Shown here piece by piece: positions 7,902 through 14,108 of a DNA stretch of 36,641 nt. Source of the stretch: an uncultured Eubacteriales bacterium (GTDB lineage: Bacteria > Bacillota > Clostridia > Oscillospirales > Oscillospiraceae); the NCBI GenBank assembly GCA_900545585.1, contig UQZR01000024.1, positions 1 to 36,641 of the forward strand, read 5' to 3'. The notes under the pieces are model-generated. The model searched no databases, was not told the DNA's origin, and worked only from the letters and a program-made list of their open reading frames with translations. The position numbers and the translations under genes were made by a program. Every line of letters starts with the position of its first letter. Within the stretch, counting starts at the first letter, position 1.

Positions 7902-9029
7902 ATGAAAATAGAAGGAAGCTGTGTGACCTTTGAGCCGTGCGATGCGGCTTTTGTGAAGAATTTCGGACCGTTAGAAGCAGCAAATATGGTTTTGGATTAC
8001 CATTCTGTCCACCCCAATATGCCATTTCTTTATGATGCCGAGCAGCTGGCCGGTTTCTTTGGCATAAGCTGTGGTGAATTAAACCATATTGTCAATCACA
8101 TTCAAAAAGAGTATAAAAAGGCATTTCTCCCCAAAAAAGATGGTACTTATCGCAGCCTATACATACCAAGTATCAGACTTCAATTTTGTTTGGGCCCAAT
8201 CAAGGATAGAATTCTTTCACAGCTCCCTGTTTCAAAATTTGCAACTGCTTATCAAAAAGGAAGCTCTACTCGCAAAAATGCAGAGCCACACATTGGGAAA
8301 AAGAACCTTCTAAAACTGGATATTACCGATTTTTTCGGAAGCATCTCTTTTGAGCAAGTCCTCTGCGCAGCTTTCAACACCCACTATGTATCGAAGCAGG
8401 TCGGCTTTCTGCTGACTTCTCTGTGCTGCAAAAATGATGCTCTTCCACAAGGCTCACCAACATCTCCTGCGCTCTCCAATATCGTCATGCGTCGTTTTGA
8501 TGACCAGATCGGTCGCTGGTGTAACCAACGCCAAATCACCTATACTCGCTATTGCGATGATATGACTTTTTCCTCCGACCGTCCGCTTTACGGAGTCTAT
8601 CAAAAAGTCAAAAAAATGTTGTTTGAGATGGGCTTTGAATTGAATGAAGCAAAAACACATTTCATCAGCAATGCTGACCGGCAGACAGTAACAGGCTTGG
8701 TCGTCAATGAAAAGCTCTCCATCCCCAGTAGCTATAAACGAAACCTGCGGCAGGAAATTTACTATACTTTGAAGTTTGGCATAGAGGACAGCATCGTACA
8801 CGGTAATCGGTTGAATTTTCTCGAAGATGGTCAACCGATTCGCTGCCCTACATATATGACACACCTAATAGGAAGTGTGCAGTATGTCTTGCAAATCGAA
8901 CCGGAAAATCGTTGGTTTCTAAATGCCAAGCAAAAGCTGCTGGACTATGCTCGTGCATATTTTAGAGACGAAGGATTAGGGGAGGAATACTATTTGCATC
9001 GCAGTCGGTTACGCGAAAAAGATGAATAA
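7902..9029 (+). CDS. ret: Retron reverse transcriptase
   Basis: 375 residues. The start is ATG 7902, with GGGGAGGA at 7886-7893 just after a2; the frame is also open back to ATG 7785, but that would run through the msd. Motifs in order: KKDGTYR (78-84), retron-specific NAxxH as NAEPH (126-130), LKLDITDFF with Asp140 and Asp143, PQGSPTSP (182-189), catalytic YCDD (217-220) and the retron VTG motif (263-265). The ~35 N-terminal residues are unfamiliar. There is no maturase, endonuclease or fused effector domain. The enzyme should copy the msd into a branched msDNA; retrons are anti-phage systems that normally need an effector, and none lies next to it. Confidence 0.93.
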   Translation: MKIEGSCVTFEPCDAAFVKNFGPLEAANMVLDYHSVHPNMPFLYDAEQLAGFFGISCGELNHIVNHIQKEYKKAFLPKKDGTYRSLYIPSIRLQFCLGPIKDRILSQLPVSKFATAYQKGSSTRKNAEPHIGKKNLLKLDITDFFGSISFEQVLCAAFNTHYVSKQVGFLLTSLCCKNDALPQGSPTSPALSNIVMRRFDDQIGRWCNQRQITYTRYCDDMTFSSDRPLYGVYQKVKKMLFEMGFELNEAKTHFISNADRQTVTGLVVNEKLSIPSSYKRNLRQEIYYTLKFGIEDSIVHGNRLNFLEDGQPIRCPTYMTHLIGSVQYVLQIEPENRWFLNAKQKLLDYARAYFRDEGLGEEYYLHRSRLREKDE

Positions 9030-9287
9030 ATTGCAGGGCGGTGACCTCGGACTTCAGGACCGCATTCAGATTTACACTGAATAATACTCACATTACCAAC
9101 CATGTCATGCAGCAGCGGAAATTTTCTCCAGCAAGCTATAATCATGCTATACTTTTCCGGCAGAGTATGCTATGATTTGGCAGGTGTTCGGCCGGTCACG
9201 ACCGAATATCTTTTGAAGCGTTGGAAAAGATGCCCTTCCCTTATGATATGGAGGGCTCTGAAAATCTTTCACTAAGGTGACATACCC
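9030..9287. other. End of the island: weak hairpin and gene fragments
   Basis: A hairpin follows the reverse transcriptase: GCGGT/ACCGC (9038-9042 with 9059-9063) with inner CCT/AGG; no T-run follows, so it is a weak terminator. A frame from ATG at about 9105 is open for 57 codons to TAA near 9275. A second frame shows SFEALEKMPFPYDMEGSENL before TGA 9278-9280, which looks like the C-terminal end of a broken gene. Neither can be named. Confidence 0.35.
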
Positions 9288-9338
9288 CTTAGGTTCTCGT
9301 GCTCACGCGTTGGGGTTCGAGTCCCCATGCCCGCACCA
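9288..9338 (+). other. 3' half of a tRNA-Leu gene: island attachment site
   Basis: CTTAGGT can be read as a tRNA-Leu anticodon loop (UAG), followed by TCTCG as the 3' anticodon stem, a type-II variable arm, TGGGG-TTCGAGT-CCCCA as the T arm, TGCCCGC as the 3' acceptor strand, and A-CCA ending at 9338. The matching 5' half (GCGGGCA, D arm) is not found upstream. Islands that integrate by a tyrosine recombinase at a tRNA 3' end leave exactly such a duplicated 3' fragment, and base composition and gene content change here. The intact tRNA should be at the other end of the island, left of this window. Confidence 0.75.
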
Positions 9339-9373
9339 AAAATGTCCGCCCCTGCAAGCGGACAACTGCACGC

Positions 9374-9404
9374 GCAAGGGAAACCCGATCAGGGTTTCCC
9401 TTGC
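9374..9404 (+). terminator. 13-bp hairpin after the tRNA fragment
   Basis: GCAAGGGAAACCC (9374-9386) pairs perfectly with GGGTTTCCCTTGC (9392-9404), loop GATCA. A smaller hairpin GTCCGC/GCGGAC lies at 9344-9363. Probably the original terminator of the tRNA-Leu gene; no strong T-run follows. Confidence 0.5.
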
Positions 9405-9425
9405 ATATCTTGAACAGAGGACGCC

Positions 9426-9560
9426 ATGGCGCACACGCTGGATGACCGGCTGATCTGCGAGATCCTGTCGGTGTCGGAGGAGATACCCGCCGACCGCGTG
9501 GACATGAAGCGTTTTCAGCGGCCGGAGGGCCATCGGACGAAACAGGAGGAGCTGCCATGA
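9426..9560 (+). pseudogene. Internally deleted MGMT-like gene remnant, 44 codons
   Basis: ATG 9426 to TGA 9558-9560. The N-terminal part (LICEILSVSEEIPADRV) resembles the start of the MGMT/alkyltransferase-like family, where the pattern IxxxxxxIPxGRV leads into TYGQIA. The sequence then jumps directly to DMKRFQRPEGH, which resembles the C-terminal end of these proteins. The PCHRV active-site region (about 60 residues) is missing. I read this as a gene collapsed by internal deletion, but the short frame is still open and its stop overlaps the pyridoxal kinase start (ATGA), so it may persist as a leader that couples translation. Confidence 0.5.
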
Positions 9561-10402
9561 AACGTATCGCATCCATACAGGATATCTCCTGCCTGGGCCG
9601 CTGTTCCCTGACCGTGGCGCTGCCGGTGATCTCCGCTCTGGGCGTGGAGTGCGCCATCGTGCCCACCGCTGTCCTCAGCGCACACACCGCCTTCCCCGGC
9701 TTTGTCAGCCGCGACCTGACAGACCAGCTTGACGCCATCGCCGCCCACTGGCAGGCCCAGCACGTCCACTTTGATGCGCTGTATACCGGCTACATCGCCT
9801 CCGTGCCCCAGGTGCAGCAGGTGCTGGACTTCTTTGACGCGGTGAAAAGCCCCGATACCATGATCTTCGTAGACCCCGCCATGGCGGACCACGGCAAGCT
9901 CTATTCCGGCTTTGGCCCCGACTTCCCCGCCGCCATGGCGCGGGTGGTGGCCCGGGCCGACGTGGCCATGCCCAACCTGACGGAGGCATGTCTCCTCACC
10001 GGTACGCCCTACCGCGAGGACATGGACGAGCCCATGGCCCGTGAGCTGCTGCAAAAAGTGGCGGCGCTGGGTGCCAAAAAAGTGGTGCTCACCGGCGTGT
10101 CCTTCACGCCGGACAGGCTGGGCGCCATGGGCTACGACAGCGCCAACGGCCGGTTCTTCACGTGTCTGGACCGGCGGCAGACCGGCTCCTACCACGGCAC
10201 CGGCGACATCTTCGCCGCCACGGTAGTGGGCGGCATGATGCGGGGCCTGCCGTTGGAGGATGCCGTCTCTCTGGCGGTGCGCTTCACCCTCTCCTGCATC
10301 GACGCCACGGCCCAGGACCCCTGCGCCGCCTGGTACGGCGTGGAGTTCGAGAAGGCCCTGCCCCTGCTGTGCGACGCCGCCCGCGCCCTGCCTGAGAATT
10401 AA
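9557..10402 (+). CDS. pdxY: Pyridoxal/pyridoxamine kinase
   Basis: 281 residues, close to the usual length for the PdxK/PdxY branch of the ribokinase (PfkB) fold. It phosphorylates pyridoxal, pyridoxamine or pyridoxine with ATP in the vitamin B6 salvage pathway, in the cytoplasm. The N-terminal SIQDISCLGRCSLTVALPV segment is characteristic, and the catalytic GTGD motif (214-217) sits in SYHGTGDIF, with the Asp as general base. PNLTEACLLTG (about 140-150) is the conserved nucleotide-side motif. The start lies within the stop of the preceding MGMT-like remnant and has GGAGGAG upstream. A strong hairpin terminator follows. Confidence 0.9.
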   Translation: MKRIASIQDISCLGRCSLTVALPVISALGVECAIVPTAVLSAHTAFPGFVSRDLTDQLDAIAAHWQAQHVHFDALYTGYIASVPQVQQVLDFFDAVKSPDTMIFVDPAMADHGKLYSGFGPDFPAAMARVVARADVAMPNLTEACLLTGTPYREDMDEPMARELLQKVAALGAKKVVLTGVSFTPDRLGAMGYDSANGRFFTCLDRRQTGSYHGTGDIFAATVVGGMMRGLPLEDAVSLAVRFTLSCIDATAQDPCAAWYGVEFEKALPLLCDAARALPEN

Positions 10403-10410
10403 AAAGAATA

Positions 10411-10445
10411 AAAGAGCACCCGCGGCATAGCCGCGGGTGCTCTTT
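10411..10445. terminator. Bidirectional terminator after pdxY
   Basis: AAAGAGCACCCGCGGC (10411-10426) pairs with its complement at 10430-10445, loop ATA, with A and T runs on both sides. It serves pdxY and the convergent XRE gene. The stem nearly repeats the one at 10910-10937. Confidence 0.9.
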
Positions 10446-10453
10446 TATCATCG

Positions 10454-10672
10454 TCACCTGCTGCGGGGATAGGGCTTCTTCTCGTCGGTGAGCCCCGCCA
10501 GATAATCCATGCTGGTGTTCAGTGCCAGCGCCACGCGGCGGCACTGCTCAAAGCTGAGATAGCGCTCACCCCGCTCGATCTTGGAATACGCGCTCTGGTC
10601 GATGCCGGTCAGCATCTGCATCTTGACCTGCGTAAATCCCCGCTCTTTTCTGAGTTCCCGTAATCTGCTCAT
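10454..10672 (-). CDS. Small XRE-family HTH regulator
   Basis: 72 residues from ATG 10672 (MSRLRELRKERGFTQ); an ATG four codons earlier is possible and neither has a strong ribosome binding site. The XRE/Cro-type HTH fills residues 3-58: FTQVKMQMLTGIDQSAYSKI is the HTH proper and ALALNTSMDYLAGLTD is the usual final helix. It binds DNA as a dimer, and two 12-bp repeats in the divergent promoter region (10697-10708, 10722-10733) are its likely operators. There is no effector or protease domain. It lies head-to-head with a 47-residue gene, an arrangement often seen in small regulator or toxin-antitoxin-like pairs. Confidence 0.8.
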   Translation of the reverse strand: MSRLRELRKERGFTQVKMQMLTGIDQSAYSKIERGERYLSFEQCRRVALALNTSMDYLAGLTDEKKPYPRSR

Positions 10673-10696
10673 CAAAATCACCATAAATATTATGGC

Positions 10697-10736
10697 AAAT
10701 TGTCCTATTGCATTTAGGGCTAAATTGTCCTATAAT
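10697..10736 (+). promoter_or_regulatory. Divergent promoter with two 12-bp operator repeats
   Basis: AAATTGTCCTAT occurs at 10697-10708 and again at 10722-10733, 25 bp apart. On the plus strand TTGCAT (10708-10713), a 17-nt spacer and TATAAT (10731-10736) form a strong promoter for the 47-residue gene; the second repeat overlaps its -10 box. A repressor bound at both repeats would block this promoter. The HTH protein encoded next door is the natural candidate. Confidence 0.7.
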
Positions 10737-10755
10737 TTTTGCAGGGGGTGATGTT

Positions 10756-10899
10756 ATGACGGAAGCTGAAGCCTATCACGAGATGTATCTGACCATGGCC
10801 CGCGCCGCCGAGCAGGCCATCCGCCTGCTGGTGGAGGCGCAGCAGACCTGCGAAACGCTTTACGTGGAAAGCACGGAGCAGGAACCGGCGGAACCCTGA
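10756..10899 (+). CDS. Small acidic protein, 47 residues, unknown
   Basis: ATG 10756 follows GGGGGTGA and a strong promoter with operator repeats. The product (MTEAEAYHEMYLTMARAAEQ and on) is one probable amphipathic helix with an acidic tail, without a membrane segment or signal peptide. I do not recognise it. It stands alone on its transcript, ends 10 nt before a terminator and is divergent from the XRE gene, so regulation by that protein is likely. It could be a phage-derived or antitoxin-like small protein; nothing in the sequence decides this. Confidence 0.6.
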   Translation: MTEAEAYHEMYLTMARAAEQAIRLLVEAQQTCETLYVESTEQEPAEP

Positions 10900-10909
10900 C
10901 CATAAAAAG

Positions 10910-10937
10910 AGCACCCGCGGTAATGCCCGCGGGTGCT
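10910..10937. terminator. Bidirectional terminator between the small gene and ftsH
   Basis: AGCACCCGCGG (10910-10920) and CCGCGGGTGCT (10927-10937), loop TAATGC, with an A-run before and T7 after. It serves the 47-residue gene and ftsH. Confidence 0.9.
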
Positions 10938-10941
10938 TTTT

Positions 10942-13098
10942 TTATTCTTTTTCGCCCTCCGGCTCCCCCTCTCCGGGAGCCTCCTCCGGCGCGGGGGGCT
11001 CCGACGCCTTCGCCGGTTCCTCCTCGGGTGCGTCGAAGTCCGGCATGGGTACCGGCTCGGACACCATGTTGATGTGCTTGGCGGGCGCCTCGATGGTCTC
11101 CGGCACACTGGGGCGGAACAGCTTCCGCTCCTGCTCTCTGGTGGCGCCGTAGTTGTCCACCGTCTCGGGGTCGCGGCCCTCGATAATGGCCATCATCTCC
11201 TGACCGGTGATGGTCTCCTTCTTCAGCAGGTACGCGGCGATCTTGTCCAGCAGCTCCCGGTTGTCCTGCAAAATCCTCTTGGCCTCCTGATGGCATTGAC
11301 GGATGATCTTGATGGTCTCGCGGTCCGCCGCGGCGTAGGTCTCCTGCGCGCAGGTCATGGAGTAACTGCCGTCCAGATACTGGCTCTGGATGGTGCCCAG
11401 CGCCATCATATCAAACTCGTCGCACATACCGAACCGCGCTACCAGATTCCGCGCCAGCTCCGTGGCCCGCTCGATGTCGTTGGCCGCGCCGGAGGTCATG
11501 GTGTTGCACACGATCTCCTCGCTGGAGCGGCCCGCCAGCAGCGTGCGGATCTCCGCCAGAATGTCCTCCCTGGACATGAGGAACTTCTCCTCCTCCGGCA
11601 GGTGCAGCGTATAGCCCAGCGCCCCCTGGGTGTGGGGCACGATGGTGATCTTGCTCACCGGCTGGGCGTTCTTCTGCTTGGCCGCCACCAGCGCATGGCC
11701 CACCTCGTGATAGGCGATGATGCGCTTTTCCTCCTCGGTGATGACGGTGCCCTTCTTCTCCGAGCCGGCGATGACCAGCTCAAAGGACACCAGCAGATCG
11801 TTCTGGTTCACAGCCTTGCGGCCCTTGCGGACGGCCCGCAGCGCCGCCTCGTTCACCAGATTGGCCAGATCCGCGCCCACGCATCCGGCGGTAGCCTGAG
11901 CGATCTTGTTCAGGTCCACATCCTCGGCCAGACGGATGTTGCGGGTGTGTACCTGCAGCGTGGCCAGGCGGCCCGCCAGATTGGGCCGATCCACGGTGAT
12001 GCGCCGGTCGAAGCGTCCCGGGCGCAGCAGCGCCTTGTCCAGCACCTCGGGGCGGTTGGTAGCGCCCAGCACGATAACGCCCTTGCTGGGATCGAAGCCG
12101 TCCAGCTCCGCCAGCAGCTGGTTCAGCGTCTGCTCGCGCTCGTCGTTGCCGCCGAACTTACCGCCGTCGCGGGACTTGCCGATGGTGTCGATCTCGTCGA
12201 TGAAAATGATGCACGGGGCCACCTTGGCAGCCTCCTTGAACAGGTCGCGGACACGGCTGGCGCCCACGCCCACGAACATTTCCACGAAGTCGGAACCGGA
12301 AATGGAGAAGAACGGCACCCCCGCCTCACCGGCCACAGCCTTGGCCAGCAGGGTCTTGCCGGTACCGGGTGAGCCCACCAGCAGAGCGCCCTTGGGCAGC
12401 TTGGCGCCGATGGCGGTGTACTTGCCGGGGTTGTGGAGGAAATCAATGATCTCCTCCAGCGACTCCTTGGCCTCGTCCTGACCGGCCACATCCTTGAACG
12501 TGACGCCGGTGGACTTCTCCATATACACCTTGGCGTTGGACTTGCCCACGCTGCCGATGCCGCCGAAGCCGCTGCCGCCGCTCTTGGCCAGCATCCGCAG
12601 CAGCAGCATGAGCAGTCCCACAAAAATGAGCGTGGGCAGGATGTAGCTGACCATGAACGCCAGCACCGGATTCATCTGCGCCTCGTAATAGCCGGTGTAG
12701 GCCACCTTGTGCTCCTTCAGCAGAGGCAGCAGGGACGTATCGTTGAGATACGCGGTATACAGCGTCAGCTTCGTGTCCTTGGACTGGGTGTAGGACTTGG
12801 CGGGCACGTTGCTGTCCTCGTCCTGTTCCTCGGTGTAGGTGTAGCCCTCCACCGGCGTGATGTAGATGGCGTCGTCCTTGAACAGGACCTCCTTCGCCTT
12901 ATCGTTTTCGATAAGATCCAGCATCTCGCTGTACTTGATCTCATGGCTGGTGGACTTGTTGGTGGCGTTGCGGTTGTAGGCGTTGAGGTAGTTGAATCCC
13001 ACCGTCAGCACCAGTGCCCACGCCACCAGCGTCAGGATGCCCCGCAGGTTATTGCGTCCCTTTCCGTTTTTATTGTTGTTCTGATCGTTGTTGGCCAT
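10942..13098 (-). CDS. ftsH: ATP-dependent zinc metalloprotease FtsH
   Basis: 718 residues, ATG at 13098-13096 behind CGGAGGATACAC. Membrane-bound AAA+ protease that degrades damaged and regulatory membrane and cytosolic proteins as a hexamer. Two transmembrane helices (about 20-38 and 143-170) flank an extracytoplasmic domain. Walker A is GSPGTGKT (242-249), Walker B is IIFIDE (297-302), the second region of homology contains ATNRPEVLDKALLRPGRFDR, and the zinc site is HEVGH (464-468; HEAGH is more usual). The C-terminal ~50 residues are a Pro/Glu-rich extension. The gene has its own promoter and is divergent from rlmB. Confidence 0.97.
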   Translation of the reverse strand: MANNDQNNNKNGKGRNNLRGILTLVAWALVLTVGFNYLNAYNRNATNKSTSHEIKYSEMLDLIENDKAKEVLFKDDAIYITPVEGYTYTEEQDEDSNVPAKSYTQSKDTKLTLYTAYLNDTSLLPLLKEHKVAYTGYYEAQMNPVLAFMVSYILPTLIFVGLLMLLLRMLAKSGGSGFGGIGSVGKSNAKVYMEKSTGVTFKDVAGQDEAKESLEEIIDFLHNPGKYTAIGAKLPKGALLVGSPGTGKTLLAKAVAGEAGVPFFSISGSDFVEMFVGVGASRVRDLFKEAAKVAPCIIFIDEIDTIGKSRDGGKFGGNDEREQTLNQLLAELDGFDPSKGVIVLGATNRPEVLDKALLRPGRFDRRITVDRPNLAGRLATLQVHTRNIRLAEDVDLNKIAQATAGCVGADLANLVNEAALRAVRKGRKAVNQNDLLVSFELVIAGSEKKGTVITEEEKRIIAYHEVGHALVAAKQKNAQPVSKITIVPHTQGALGYTLHLPEEEKFLMSREDILAEIRTLLAGRSSEEIVCNTMTSGAANDIERATELARNLVARFGMCDEFDMMALGTIQSQYLDGSYSMTCAQETYAAADRETIKIIRQCHQEAKRILQDNRELLDKIAAYLLKKETITGQEMMAIIEGRDPETVDNYGATREQERKLFRPSVPETIEAPAKHINMVSEPVPMPDFDAPEEEPAKASEPPAPEEAPGEGEPEGEKE

Positions 13099-13185
13099 GT
13101 GTATCCTCCGTAAAAAACCGTCAGCCGGAGTGCCTCCGCTCTCGGCGGCGCATCCCTCCCGCGGTATACCTTCGCAGTATCGCAC

Positions 13186-13214
13186 AGTATACCACACTTG
13201 TCCAAATGTCACAA
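13186..13214 (-). promoter_or_regulatory. ftsH promoter
   Basis: On the minus strand TTGTGA (13214-13209), a 17-nt spacer and TATACT (13191-13186) lie about 90 nt upstream of the ftsH start. Confidence 0.6.
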
Positions 13215-13320
13215 GCGGCACATCGTCGGATTTTCTGTAAAATTTCTATGAATGGCGCTTTATCTCGCCGAAATATTGTGTTATACTGGTCAGTAATTCA
13301 AGAAAAATGAGGTCATACCC

Positions 13321-14103
13321 ATGAAAGATATGAAGGATACCGAGCGCCGCCGTCCCCTGCCGGACGCGGAGGCCGACGGCGTCATCGAGGGCCGCAACGC
13401 GGTGATCGAAGCCCTGCGGGTGGGCACCGCCATCGACAAGATCTACATCGCCAAGGGCGAGACGGACAAGACCCTGGGCCACATCGCCTCCAGGGCCCGG
13501 GACGCGGGCATCGTGGTGGTGGAGGCCGACCGCCGCAAGCTGGACGGCATTTCCCGCACCCACGCCCACCAGGGCGTCATCGCTCTGGCCGCCGTGCGGG
13601 AGTACGTCACGGTGGAGAGCATCCTCTCCGCGGCAGCAGAGAGGGGGGAACCGCCTCTGCTGGTGGTGTGCAACGAGATCTCCGACCCCCACAATCTGGG
13701 CGCCATCCTCCGCACCGCCGAGTGCGCCGGCGCCCACGGCGTCATCATCCCCAAGCGCCGCTCTGCCGGTCTGACCGCCGTGGTGGCCAAGACCTCCGCC
13801 GGCGCGGTGAGCTATATCCCCGTGGCGCGGGTGGCCAACATCCCCTCCCTGCTGAAGGACCTGAAAAAGCAGGGCGTCTGGGTATTCGGCACCGCCGCCG
13901 ACGGCACTACCGATCTCTATACCGCGGACCTGAAGGGTCCCGCCGCCATCGTCATCGGCTCCGAGGGCAGCGGCATGACCCGCCTTGTCTCCGAGAACTG
14001 TGATTTTCTGGTAAGCATCCCCATGAAAGGCCGCATCTCCTCTCTGAACGCCTCCGCCGCCGCAGCCATCCTGCTGTACGAGGCGGTGCGCCAGCGGAGC
14101 TGA
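13321..14103 (+). CDS. rlmB: 23S rRNA (guanosine-2'-O-)-methyltransferase RlmB type (SpoU/TrmH family)
   Basis: 260 residues, ATG 13321 behind ATGAGG; TATACT (13282-13287) is a likely -10 box. The N-terminal EGRNAVIEAL is the substrate-binding SpoU_sub domain. The C-terminal SPOUT domain has NLGAILRTAECAGA (motif 1), IVIGSEGSGMTRLV (motif 2, from about residue 210) and IPMKGRISSLNASAAAAILLYE (motif 3), which form the SAM-binding trefoil knot. It methylates a ribose in rRNA; the name RlmB is by similarity, as TrmH-family members are not separable by eye. Confidence 0.9.
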   Translation: MKDMKDTERRRPLPDAEADGVIEGRNAVIEALRVGTAIDKIYIAKGETDKTLGHIASRARDAGIVVVEADRRKLDGISRTHAHQGVIALAAVREYVTVESILSAAAERGEPPLLVVCNEISDPHNLGAILRTAECAGAHGVIIPKRRSAGLTAVVAKTSAGAVSYIPVARVANIPSLLKDLKKQGVWVFGTAADGTTDLYTADLKGPAAIVIGSEGSGMTRLVSENCDFLVSIPMKGRISSLNASAAAAILLYEAVRQRS

Positions 14104-14108
14104 CGGCG

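Noticed and set aside
7785..9029. Reverse transcriptase as part of a group II intron or a diversity-generating retroelement
   Set aside because: No maturase or endonuclease domain, no intron domain V, no template/variable repeat pair; the NAxxH and VTG motifs and the a1/a2 RNA identify a retron.
9288..9338. Complete tRNA gene
   Set aside because: No 5' acceptor strand or D arm is present upstream, so only the 3' half is kept.
10933..12372. Long plus-strand open frame opposite ftsH
   Set aside because: Antisense to FtsH, whose motifs are certain; no start signal and no family resemblance.
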